Source: Hyphomonadaceae bacterium (GTDB lineage: Bacteria; Pseudomonadota; Alphaproteobacteria; Caulobacterales; Hyphomonadaceae). From it: a stretch of 64,000 bases of DNA. Where the stretch lies: NCBI GenBank assembly GCA_016714495.1, contig JADKDU010000006.1:1-64000 (forward strand). The letters run 5' to 3'. Every line of letters starts with the position of its first letter. Position 1 is the first letter of the stretch. Shown piece by piece: positions 54,679 to 61,895 of this stretch. Both the position numbers and the translations under genes were made by a program. A model generated the notes under the pieces. The model saw only the letters and a list, made by a program, of their open reading frames with translations, was not told the DNA's origin and did no database searches.

Positions 54679-54765
54679 TCAGGCGGCCGCCATTGGCGGA
54701 ATAGGGCCGGCCCAATGCTTATCTGTGTTGGGCCGGACCATTTCTTGCGTGGTCATGATGGCCAT
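54679..54765 (-). ncRNA. Candidate FNR/FixK-activated small RNA or 28-aa small protein
   Basis: A box at 54811-54824 lies 52.5 bp upstream of the ATG at 54765, with an A/T-rich stretch (AAAAATT at 54782-54788) at -10 distance. The downstream region is an inverted repeat (54707-54715 with 54728-54736, perfect 9-bp stem, 12-base loop), then a second small hairpin, then the 54617-54648 stem. A 28-codon frame (MAIMTTQEMVRP...PMAAA) spans 54679-54765. Neither strand has another gene here. Both an FnrS-like regulatory RNA and a small protein are open readings. Confidence 0.4.
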
Positions 54766-54810
54766 CCGTCAACTGATATGCAATTTTTGCGCGATCCCAT
54801 CCGAATGCTC

Positions 54811-54824
54811 TTGATGCCAGTCAA
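54811..54824 (-). promoter_or_regulatory. FNR/FixK box facing the 54.7-kb small-RNA candidate
   Basis: TTGATGCCAGTCAA, one base from the inner symmetric consensus. It lies in a convergent interval that holds no annotated gene. Confidence 0.7.
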
Positions 54825-54866
54825 GCTGAAGAAGGAATTGTGGCGGGTTGACAACAAGGCTGGTCT

Positions 54867-55271
54867 TCAGGCCTTGAGATGGCTCATAGCCGCTTCAATC
54901 GCAGGAAGTTTCGCGGCGACGAGATCCGACGCCAGTTCGCACGTCAGCCTTTCGCGCGAGCTTGAGGAAATGTAATCGCGCAGCAGACCAAGCTCGCGCG
55001 GCGGCGCACACAGAACGAGGCCGCGGGCTGCGTGCTGCATGACGGCGCGATCGATCTCCGAGGCGACGCGATGGAGAAAGAGGCAGCCGCCATTCGGGTC
55101 GTCAACGTCCTCGTTATGAACGTCTGAAACTGGATCATGGCGGCGGTCGGCGACCTCCGCCGAATCTGTGAGGTCGAGGCATTCGCGGAGCGGCTCGCCC
55201 CGTCGCGAGCGAAGAAAGAACCGCGCGGCATGGGCGTCGGCCACGACGATCCATGTGGGATCAGAATGCAT
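54867..55271 (-). CDS. Host-attachment-family protein (baeRF-like)
   Basis: A 134-aa protein of the 'required for attachment to host cells' family (PF10116-like). It starts TWIVVADAHAARFFLRSRRG, and its middle is ARGLVLCAPPRELGLLRDYIS. The fold resembles archaeo-eukaryotic release factor domains. A paralogue lies at 55601. An FNR-like box is centred 58.5 bp upstream of the ATG, preceded by GGAGG. Function in bacteria is not settled; the family name comes from a plant-attachment context. Confidence 0.8.
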   Translation of the reverse strand: MHSDPTWIVVADAHAARFFLRSRRGEPLRECLDLTDSAEVADRRHDPVSDVHNEDVDDPNGGCLFLHRVASEIDRAVMQHAARGLVLCAPPRELGLLRDYISSSSRERLTCELASDLVAAKLPAIEAAMSHLKA

Positions 55272-55322
55272 GACATGCCTCCTTATAGCGGCTCATTTCA
55301 GAATGGACGCGCGTCAGCATGC

Positions 55323-55336
55323 TTGATCGGGAGCAA
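55323..55336 (-). promoter_or_regulatory. FNR/FixK-like box before the first host-attachment gene
   Basis: TTGATCGGGAGCAA; the left half is perfect, the right half AGCAA. Centre 58.5 bp upstream of the ATG at 55271. Confidence 0.55.
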
Positions 55337-55600
55337 ACCAATGTGAGGGAATGAAGACGGAGGCGGCTCTCCCCTTTCCCGGGCGGAAGTCGTCGGGCGC
55401 AGCATTCGCGTTCGCCAGTGCGTAGGTTGAGGTTTGCGTCCGGATCTTCGCGTTTGCGCCTTGATGTAGAAAGCAGATCGCATCATCGCGTCTGAGCTTC
55501 GCGACGCAGTGGAGCTCACGCATCGCCCCATAGCGATCAGCATGCAATTTGCGGGATGTCGCTCATGTGCATGATCGCGCAGAAGCCGCGGCCGCCTCGA
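55337..55600. other. Gap between paralogous genes
   Basis: Short interval between the two host-attachment-family genes. I see no gene, repeat or terminator; only the box at 55323-55336 stands out at its left edge. Confidence 0.5.
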
Positions 55601-56038
55601 TCAGATCCCTTCGCTCTTGAGACGGCGCTCGATGTCGTGAACAGACTCGCGCACGAGATCCTTGCCAATCTCGCGCTTCACCAGATCCATCGCCGCACCC
55701 GACAAGCGTGCGCGAAGGAGCCCGAGCGCGTGCGGCGGCGCGATCAGCACAATCTGGCCGACAGCATGTTCGCCGACCGCCAGGTTGATGCGGCCCGCGA
55801 TGTGACCGAGGAAGTGGCGTTCCTTGTCCTCCTCGATGTTTTGATGGGCAGGCTGCACCAACGGGCCGGTGTTGACACCGTCATGAACGGCGGTGGATCT
55901 GCCCTTTCGTCGCTCCTCAGCCTGAAGTGTCAGCGACAGGGGTTCAAGTTCGCGAAGCGGAAGGCCGGCCCGCTCGCGAATAAAGAATTTTGCAGATGCC
56001 CCATCTGCCACCACAACCCAGATTGCCTGCGATGTCAT
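55601..56038 (-). CDS. Host-attachment-family protein, paralogue of 54867-55271
   Basis: A 145-aa second copy of this family. It begins AIWVVVADGASAKFFIRERAG and keeps GQIVLIAPPHALGLLRARLS. GAGGAG lies before the ATG at 56038. The small frame upstream (56049-56177) ends 10 bases before its ATG, and the FNR/FixK box lies 59.5 bp before that frame. The two paralogues probably answer to the same low-oxygen signal. Confidence 0.82.
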   Translation of the reverse strand: MTSQAIWVVVADGASAKFFIRERAGLPLRELEPLSLTLQAEERRKGRSTAVHDGVNTGPLVQPAHQNIEEDKERHFLGHIAGRINLAVGEHAVGQIVLIAPPHALGLLRARLSGAAMDLVKREIGKDLVRESVHDIERRLKSEGI

Positions 56039-56048
56039 GTATGTCTCC

Positions 56049-56177
56049 TCACCGCTCGCCTTTCCGATCAAAGGCGACGTCCGCCGTCGAAGGAGAGGAG
56101 AAGCTGGAATAGGTTGAAGAAATTGAGGCGAGGCCGAGGGGCGCCGCAGTTGAAGGGGGATTAGCAGTGCGGGCCAT
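56049..56177 (-). CDS. Small frame in the leader of the second host-attachment gene
   Basis: A 42-codon frame (MARTANPPSTAAPLG ... DRKGER) with AAGGA 8 bases before the ATG. It ends 10 bases before the host-attachment gene. The box at 56230-56243 is centred 59.5 bp upstream of its ATG, the same offset as other targets. The sequence is Ser/Ala/Pro-rich without a known family, so it may be a leader region instead of a protein. Confidence 0.35.
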   Translation of the reverse strand: MARTANPPSTAAPLGLASISSTYSSFSSPSTADVAFDRKGER

Positions 56178-56229
56178 GGCGGCGCTTCCTTGTTGGCTTG
56201 TCATTCTGGCGCCAGGCGTGCGCATGTCC

Positions 56230-56243
56230 TTGAGCTGCATCAA
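56230..56243 (-). promoter_or_regulatory. FNR/FixK-like box before the small frame and second host-attachment gene
   Basis: TTGAGCTGCATCAA; right half perfect, left half TTGAG. Centre 59.5 bp upstream of the small frame's ATG. Confidence 0.6.
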
Positions 56244-56632
56244 GGCGCGCCGGTCGTATCAGCCAATGTCGCTCCTGTGCACGGCGCGCGTCGACAACAG
56301 CATTGCCGCCAGGAAAGTCACCAGGCAGGCTGGGGCAGGATCGATGAATTGCGGCCAGACAAGCCCGACAGTCCTCGTCTTTGCGAGCCGCTCACGCCCC
56401 AAGGCTGGAGGCCGGCGCGGTCCCATCGCTCCCGATCGCCTCCGGCATGGCGAACTTTAACGCGACCATCAATTCCCAGCTTGCGCGAAACCTGCGGCCT
56501 TCGGCGCGATGGCGAGATGTCGGCCGTATCACGCAGGCTGAAACCAGCACGGCTCCGCAGCGCGGGACAGATCATTTCCTCGCTTTGATGCAGGTCATGC
56601 GAGAAACCTGGCGATCCGGCAGTTTCAGGGCC
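56244..56632. other. Gap upstream of the second cytochrome-type lipoprotein
   Basis: About 390 bases. A plus-strand frame opens at 56381 in phase with the lipoprotein but its sequence is unlike the paralogue, so I take the lipoprotein start as 56633. One FNR-like box sits near the right end (56585-56598). No other feature seen. Confidence 0.5.
56585..56598 (+). promoter_or_regulatory. FNR/FixK-like box at the 56633 lipoprotein
   Basis: TTGATGCAGGTCAT; last base deviates. The centre is 41.5 bp before the ATG, so if the site works at -41.5 the transcript would start at the ATG and be leaderless. Confidence 0.5.
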
Positions 56633-57190
56633 ATGGATGCCCATCCTCCTCCGAGATTATTTCCCGTCACGCTTCTGGCCGTGATTGGGCTTGCAGGATG
56701 TGGACTTGAACTTGCGCCGGCCCCGCCACGCCCCGAAGCCGATCTGTCCGCGCTGGCTGTATCCTTTATCGACAACACCGTCCCGCGCGATCCACTGCCA
56801 CTGCTGGCGCCCTATGCGGGCGTGATGGTCGGTATCATTGACAGCGCCGCGTCAGCCATTTCGACGATAGCCCGCCTCGACCGGCCGTTGACTGATACGG
56901 AATGGACGGGAACGGGCCTCGCTGGCGTCAACATCATCTCCGCGTCAACCCTGCTGACGCTGCCGGCAAGTGGGCCAGACGATGCGCGGCGTCTCGCCGA
57001 TCCACGCTGGCGTGACAGCGCGGAAGAGATGCAGAGTGCAAGCGTGCTTGTCCTGGCGGCCGTCCAGGCGCGCGACACTCAGCGTCTGAGGCTAGCCGCC
57101 GATCTTCTCAAGAATACGTGCCAAGCCTGTCACCGCGTTTTCAAACAGGGCTCTCGCGTTGATGGGCGCGATTTCGCCAGCCGCTCATGA
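56633..57190 (+). CDS. Cytochrome c'-like lipoprotein, paralogue of 46500-47105
   Basis: A 185-aa exported protein with lipobox GLAGC. The mature part shows GVMVGIIDSAASAISTIARLDRPLTDTEW and SASTLLTLPASGPDDARR, close to the paralogue at 46500. A single C-terminal heme-type CQACH lies near the end. The C-terminal heme position suggests a cytochrome-c'-like four-helix bundle in the periplasm. The ATG at 56633 was chosen because it gives the lipoprotein leader. The two copies about 10 kb apart show duplication in the island. Confidence 0.78.
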   Translation: MDAHPPPRLFPVTLLAVIGLAGCGLELAPAPPRPEADLSALAVSFIDNTVPRDPLPLLAPYAGVMVGIIDSAASAISTIARLDRPLTDTEWTGTGLAGVNIISASTLLTLPASGPDDARRLADPRWRDSAEEMQSASVLVLAAVQARDTQRLRLAADLLKNTCQACHRVFKQGSRVDGRDFASRS

Positions 57191-57292
57191 CTATATCCGC
57201 ATGAGAGCGGAAAGTATTCAAAGCCTGCCAGCGACGTGACAACCGCTCCGGAAAGTCCGATCACACCTTCACAGTTGGATGCGCAAACGTCC

Positions 57293-57967
57293 TCAGCACC
57301 AACTCGCCTGGCCTTGCTGCGGCTCACGCAGGAGTTCCTGGATGTTGGCGTCGAGAATCCGGAAGCCAACATTGCCATAAAGCTTCTGGCGTCCGTCATT
57401 GAGCACAAAGGTCGGGCTGCCTTGCACGCCCATCATTGCAGCATCGTGATAGTCGGACGCGAGAGCCGCAAAGGCGCTGCCGTCGTGAATTAGCGCTTCG
57501 ATCCGCGAAATCTCTACGCCCGCCTGCAGCCCGATCTCACACTGGATGTCCCAACGCGCAATGTCTTTCCCTTGCACAAAAAAGCCCTGACGAAGCGCCC
57601 AGGTTATCGCCTCCGTTGACCCTGTTTCACAGCCGCCTCCCCGTTCGAGGAGATTGATCGCCTTGAGAAAGAGGTGGGCGCTGTTCGAAGTCGCTGGGCG
57701 AACCTTCAACCACAAATCCGGACACAACGTGATCTCGGGGAACGCCTTGGCCGCGTGACGTAGGTGAGCGTTGAACCCTTCATATTCCCCTTTGCCTTTC
57801 CAGGCCGCGGAGATCTTGCCGACTGTGTCGCCGAACACGGAGCAGAATTTCTGTTCGACGCGGACCTGATCACTGTAGGTTTTCTTCACGAGGTCGACGC
57901 GCGGCTGGGCGATGTAGGCCCATATGCACAGAACGTCTGAAAAATAAACGATGGGAACCGTCTTCAT
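57293..57967 (-). CDS. FrnE/DsbA-like thioredoxin-fold oxidoreductase
   Basis: A 224-aa DsbA-fold protein related to FrnE and 2-hydroxychromene-2-carboxylate isomerases. It begins VPIVYFSDVLCIWAYIAQP, where the CxxC of true oxidoreductases is reduced to VLCIWAY (CxxA). The C-terminal region MMGVQGSPTFVLNDG includes the cis-Pro loop. No signal peptide is seen, so it should act in the cytoplasm. A degenerate FNR-like box lies about 150 bp upstream. Confidence 0.82.
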   Translation of the reverse strand: MKTVPIVYFSDVLCIWAYIAQPRVDLVKKTYSDQVRVEQKFCSVFGDTVGKISAAWKGKGEYEGFNAHLRHAAKAFPEITLCPDLWLKVRPATSNSAHLFLKAINLLERGGGCETGSTEAITWALRQGFFVQGKDIARWDIQCEIGLQAGVEISRIEALIHDGSAFAALASDYHDAAMMGVQGSPTFVLNDGRQKLYGNVGFRILDANIQELLREPQQGQASWC

Positions 57968-58109
57968 CGCCGCCGCCTGACGACGCGAGGCTGCCGCAGC
58001 CCGTGTCGACCACCTTCTTCCGCGATCGCGGCGAGAAATGTGACGGAGAGAGATTGCGACGCTAAGTGCTTAATCATGAAAGAGGCTGCCAGATCGCGGA
58101 ACATCCCGC

Positions 58110-58123
58110 ATGATCTACATCAA
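58110..58123 (-). promoter_or_regulatory. FNR/FixK-like box upstream of the FrnE-like gene
   Basis: ATGATCTACATCAA; one base from TTGAT in the left half, right half perfect. Its centre is 149 bp from the ATG at 57967, so a long leader would be needed. The 248-base gap 57968-58215 holds nothing else I recognise. Confidence 0.35.
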
Positions 58124-58215
58124 AGTTGGGGGCTCTCCTAGATCGCCGCTGAAAGTCGTCGCACGCGGATGGCGCCGGCACATTCAAAAGCCTCCATCTC
58201 GTCAGCGAGACATGA

Positions 58216-58498
58216 TTAGCGGCATGAGAGGGTCAGCAGGCTGCGGCTAACGCCAAGCGCCACGATCTTATCGGCGTACCGCGATCTCATCCTTGCGCTG
58301 CTTGGCATAGCCATCGACAATATCGCGCGAAATCGGCGTGATCCCGTCGGAAACCACATAGTTTGGCAGCCGTGAGGAACTCAAAAAGGCGCCGGTGAGC
58401 TGATAACCGAATCGCAACGCAAGCTCTGCAGCGGCCGCGACGCGGCGTCGCGCCGAAATCGAGCTGTCGACGTGGACAAGAATACTGCAATACCTCAC
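58216..58498 (-). pseudogene. Universal stress protein gene with internal deletion
   Basis: From GTG 58498, RYCSILVHVDSSISARRRVA matches the first domain of tandem Usp proteins and runs to a stop at 58268. In another frame just beyond, YADKIVALGVSRSLLTLSCR ends at 58216 and matches the final strand (compare GGVSRNLLA of the gene at 47281). The middle about 180 residues are gone and the frame is broken. AGGAGG precedes the GTG, so the 5' part may still be translated as a 76-aa product. Confidence 0.72.
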
Positions 58499-58521
58499 TG
58501 GCGCCTCCTGATGGGAGGACG

Positions 58522-59133
58522 CTAGTCGAGGCGACTAGCGCCGGCTTGACTCGCATCAGCAGGAAGCGGATGCGGCTTGCGTGAAGGCTGCACCTCTACA
58601 GGAGCTCCGGCCAGCCGCTGGAAAAGCTTGCGCCTGCGCGCGAGAGGCCACCATTCGTAGAGCAGGATTTCGATCGGCCTCCAGTTTGCGACCCAGCCGA
58701 CGATGACGAGCCCTTCGGCGAGGAATCCGGCGATGGCGCCGTCCGGCAACAGATCCTTGAGCAGCTGGCGGATGCCGATACAGGCGGCCAGCACGCTGAG
58801 CCCGATCACAAGCGATAACTGCGCGATCGTCAGAAGTTCGCGCATATCCGCGCCCGTCCTGCGCGCACGGTAGAGAAAATGGCTCGAAATGGCGGCGCGC
58901 AAATCCTGCACGTCCGCACCCGCCGCGCTCGCGTCAGGTACGTAGAAACGCAGGCCCAGGCTGGCGTGCGGCGGCAGCTCAAGCGCCCAGCCGACGATGT
59001 AGTCCTCGGCGCTGCGCGCAAGATCGCGTGTGGGAATTGGAAATGGATCGAACGGGTCGAACAGCTGGTCAAGGGTCTGCAGGCGAAGCTCGATCTGATG
59101 CGCGGGGTTTGCTTCGGTTGTCACGGGCCTCAC
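58522..59133 (-). CDS. Membrane protein of unknown function
   Basis: A 203-aa protein with an N-terminal soluble part (about 1-100, including DPFDPFPIPTRDLARSAEDYIVGW) and two hydrophobic segments (about 100-120 and 128-150), then a basic C-terminus (WWPLARRRKLFQRL). It lies 23 bases upstream of the broken stress gene on the same strand. I recognise no named family, but the sequence looks conserved rather than random. GTG 59133 is taken as the start; GTG 59124 is equally possible. Confidence 0.65.
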   Translation of the reverse strand: MRPVTTEANPAHQIELRLQTLDQLFDPFDPFPIPTRDLARSAEDYIVGWALELPPHASLGLRFYVPDASAAGADVQDLRAAISSHFLYRARRTGADMRELLTIAQLSLVIGLSVLAACIGIRQLLKDLLPDGAIAGFLAEGLVIVGWVANWRPIEILLYEWWPLARRRKLFQRLAGAPVEVQPSRKPHPLPADASQAGASRLD

Positions 59134-59345
59134 CCGACGCTCTTCCCGGCATCGCCCGAGCCGTGTGGCCGGCGCTTGATCGTGTTCGCTGTCGTCACGA
59201 CGTATGTGACGTCAATCCGCCGGTCTTTGCCTGTCTTGCACATGCTGGTTGTTGTCATTGGACGACCCTCAGTAATCGCTTTCGTATCGACGCCGAGACC
59301 GACTGCCAGCGAAGCTGTCTTGCGCAGACAGCGCAGCGATCACCT

Positions 59346-60179
59346 TCAGTGAGACATGAGCACCGGCACAGTTGTTGTACGCAGGATTTCTCGCGTCACG
59401 CCTCCAAAGATCACCTCGCTCATGCGCGAGCGTCCGTACCCGCCCATTACGATAAGGTCGGACCCTCCGACCTGCGCATGATCAAGGATGACCTTTGTTT
59501 CAGAACGCCCGCCGGAGTCCAGATTGAACAGCTCCGTCGTCGCACCTCGGAAAGCGATGTGCGCCGCTATGTCTGCGCCAGGTTGTTCCCCATACCCCCG
59601 CGACGGTTTGGCGTCCACGGTGACGACGCTTACGCGCTTTGCTCGGGCGATGAGTTCGTCGGCATCGCCCAGTGCGCGGGCGGCTTCGCGAGTGGGCTTC
59701 CAGGCGAAGAGGATATGCTCTCCAATCGGCCCAGACTTCCATTCCGGCGGGACAATGATTACAGGCCGTCCGGATTCGAACATTGCGGCTTCCAGGATGG
59801 CCTGCGCTGACTCGCGGTTTGACTTTGTCGGCCGCGTTACGATGCACACGTCGGCGTGGCGCGCCCTCAACCCCAGCTCGGCGCCTGCCGCCCCAAACTC
59901 GATCAGATAGGATTCGACGGTCGCATCCGTTGTTTCTTTCTTCAGACGCACGTCGAGCTTACTTGCCTCCTCCCGGAGTTGTGCTCGCGCGTCTTCGACA
60001 AGCTGGCCATAAAGCGGGTCGACAACATATCCGTCGACCGGAGCAACGTTCGGCTGCCAATTCACCGCAGCTGCCGTCACGCGGCCAGCTGTCTGGCGAG
60101 CGAGCTGCTCGGCGAAAGCAATCACATGCTCATTCTGCGCCTGCGATGTGACAAATGTCAGGATGTCCCTGAAGCTCAT
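59346..60179 (-). CDS. Tandem universal stress protein
   Basis: A 277-aa two-domain Usp. The first domain starts SFRDILTFVTSQAQNEHVIAFAEQL. The second carries the ATP-binding pattern in VMGGYGRSRMSEVIFGGVTRE. GAGGAGG precedes the ATG at 60179. An FNR-like box GTGATGCAGGTCAA is centred 59.5 bp upstream, so oxygen control is likely. Closest relative in the window is the Usp at 61896. Confidence 0.92.
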   Translation of the reverse strand: MSFRDILTFVTSQAQNEHVIAFAEQLARQTAGRVTAAAVNWQPNVAPVDGYVVDPLYGQLVEDARAQLREEASKLDVRLKKETTDATVESYLIEFGAAGAELGLRARHADVCIVTRPTKSNRESAQAILEAAMFESGRPVIIVPPEWKSGPIGEHILFAWKPTREAARALGDADELIARAKRVSVVTVDAKPSRGYGEQPGADIAAHIAFRGATTELFNLDSGGRSETKVILDHAQVGGSDLIVMGGYGRSRMSEVIFGGVTREILRTTTVPVLMSH

Positions 60180-60231
60180 GGCTGGCCTCCTCTGATTGCC
60201 GGCACATTTGCCTGAGACCCCCGCGCGCGCT

Positions 60232-60245
60232 GTGATGCAGGTCAA
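60232..60245 (-). promoter_or_regulatory. FNR/FixK-like box of the 59346 stress gene
   Basis: GTGATGCAGGTCAA; first base deviates from TTGAT. Centre 59.5 bp upstream of the ATG at 60179. Nearly identical to the box of the 61896 gene. Confidence 0.65.
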
Positions 60246-60503
60246 ACACGCGCCCGAGACGCAGACGCCACGGCGTGAACACGAAGATGCAGCCTTTGTC
60301 AGCGAAACACTGACGACCATCGTACGGCCGCCTGAGGCGCGGCTCGCAGATCTCCGGCTTATCCGACGAGGCGACAATGCGTTGCGTGTCTTGCCCGAAG
60401 GATCGAATGACGTCGTTCTCTCGCGTCTGTCTGCACTCGCCCCCATATCCGCCGATCGGGCAAGCAACGATCGGCGTATTCGTGTGATGCCGGCGACGCC
60501 GTT

Positions 60504-61346
60504 CTAGTGGGAGAGAAAAGCGGGGATCGCGAGCCGGTTCAGCACATGTTCTGTTGCGCCGCCGAGGACGAATTCCTTAAGACGCGAGCTGCCATAGGCG
60601 CCCATGACAATGAGCTGCGGCGCAGACTCGCCTATGTAGGCATCGAGCGAAGCGCCAATGCTTCGCCGGCGTCCCTCAATTTCATCGACTTGCGCATTGA
60701 TCCCGTGCGTCAGGAGATGTCGGACCAGCTCGCTCGCAAGACCCGAGGTCGCCGAGGCCTTCTCGCCGACAACTGTCAGTACACGCACGCTCTCAGACTT
60801 CTTGAGAACCGGAATCGTATCGCAGACCGCGCGCGCCGCACATCTGCCGCCATCCCAGGCGATCGCCACACGTTTCAACCGGTCTTTTGGCAAAGGCGCT
60901 CGGTCGGGATGGTAGATCAAGGTGGGGCGCCCAGATCCGAAAATCACCTCCTCGGCTACCGATCGCTGACTGTCCATGCGATCTCCGAGAGAGATGAGAC
61001 ATAGATCGCGTGTGCGCGCATGCCGCGCTACGCAAGGGCCGATGCTATGCAGGCCGGCGCGAACGACATGCCCTTCGCATTTGACGCCGGCGGTTCGCCC
61101 ATATGTTTCAAGAAGCTCAAGCGAGCCCCTTGCAGCCGCCAGACTCTTCGACTCCTCCACGCTCGCCATCTCGTTGATGTGAAGCAGACGTTCGGCAAGC
61201 CAGTTGTCGGGCACGCTGATGTCGATATGGGCGGCCACGCCTGTAAGTTCCGCGTCAAGACTCTTTGCAAAGCCCACAGACTGTTCGATCGCCCGCGGCA
61301 GAATGGGTTCTGCATAGGTGTCGATGTGCAACATGATATCGCGCAT
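60504..61346 (-). CDS. Tandem universal stress protein
   Basis: A 280-aa two-domain Usp. Starts RDIMLHIDTYAEPILPRAIEQSVG and ends with the ATP-binding VMGAYGSSRLKEFVLGGATEH. It follows the YqjD-like gene by 31 bases and should share its FNR-boxed promoter (61756-61769). AAAGG lies before the ATG. Confidence 0.92.
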   Translation of the reverse strand: MRDIMLHIDTYAEPILPRAIEQSVGFAKSLDAELTGVAAHIDISVPDNWLAERLLHINEMASVEESKSLAAARGSLELLETYGRTAGVKCEGHVVRAGLHSIGPCVARHARTRDLCLISLGDRMDSQRSVAEEVIFGSGRPTLIYHPDRAPLPKDRLKRVAIAWDGGRCAARAVCDTIPVLKKSESVRVLTVVGEKASATSGLASELVRHLLTHGINAQVDEIEGRRRSIGASLDAYIGESAPQLIVMGAYGSSRLKEFVLGGATEHVLNRLAIPAFLSH

Positions 61347-61377
61347 ATGGGATGACCTTTGTTGCGGTCCTTTCCGG

Positions 61378-61704
61378 TTATGGCGCAGCTTTTGTCTTGC
61401 CGGCGGGCTGGCGCGTATGGGTGACAGCGTAGCTGAGAAGGCCGACAGCGGCGGCTGCGAGCGCCGCGGTCGCAACCGGATGCTCCTTGATTTCGTGACC
61501 GGCCTTTTTGGCGAGTTCGATCGATTCGTTCTTGATCTGCTCCGCAAGCTCGGAGGCTGCATGGACAAAGGCTGCAGCGGAGCGTGAGACGGCGTCGCTC
61601 GCGTCGGCGCCGAGATGCTTCGTCATGCGGGCAATGCCGCGTGCAACGTCATCATATCCTTCAGCCAGATCCGTCGCCATCCGCTTCGACATGTCGTGTG
61701 TCAT
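61378..61704 (-). CDS. YqjD/ElaB-like (DUF883-type) membrane-anchored protein
   Basis: A 108-aa protein, mostly a long amphipathic helix (SKRMATDLAEGYDDVARGIA), then a C-terminal hydrophobic segment (VATAALAAAAVGLLSYAV) preceded by GHEIKEHP. This matches ElaB/YqjD-type proteins that tether ribosomes to the membrane in stationary phase. AGGAG lies before 61704. A perfect FNR/FixK box is centred 58.5 bp upstream. First gene of a two-gene operon with the Usp at 60504. Confidence 0.85.
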   Translation of the reverse strand: MTHDMSKRMATDLAEGYDDVARGIARMTKHLGADASDAVSRSAAAFVHAASELAEQIKNESIELAKKAGHEIKEHPVATAALAAAAVGLLSYAVTHTRQPAGKTKAAP

Positions 61705-61755
61705 GGAGTTCTCCTGTGTTTCTAATTCCTTGTGCCCCATCCGAAACCGCACTCG

Positions 61756-61769
61756 TTGATTGATATCAA
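61756..61769 (-). promoter_or_regulatory. Perfect FNR/FixK box of the DUF883-Usp operon
   Basis: TTGATTGATATCAA matches TTGAT-N4-ATCAA exactly. Centre 58.5 bp upstream of the ATG at 61704. Confidence 0.85.
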
Positions 61770-61842
61770 ACTGGGCCGTTGAACTTCGCGGCGCAGACGC
61801 CGCCATGACGGAACGAGACGGTGGTTCCATCAACCGTGCGCC

Positions 61843-61860
61843 AGGCCGCAAATGCGGCCT
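61843..61860. repeat. Hairpin downstream of the 61896 stress gene
   Basis: Perfect 7-bp arms AGGCCGC/GCGGCCT with loop AAAT. No T-run follows on the minus strand, so it is only a possible terminator for the upstream gene. Confidence 0.4.
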
Positions 61861-61895
61861 CGCGTTCGTCCGAAAGCGAGATCCACACGTTGAAC

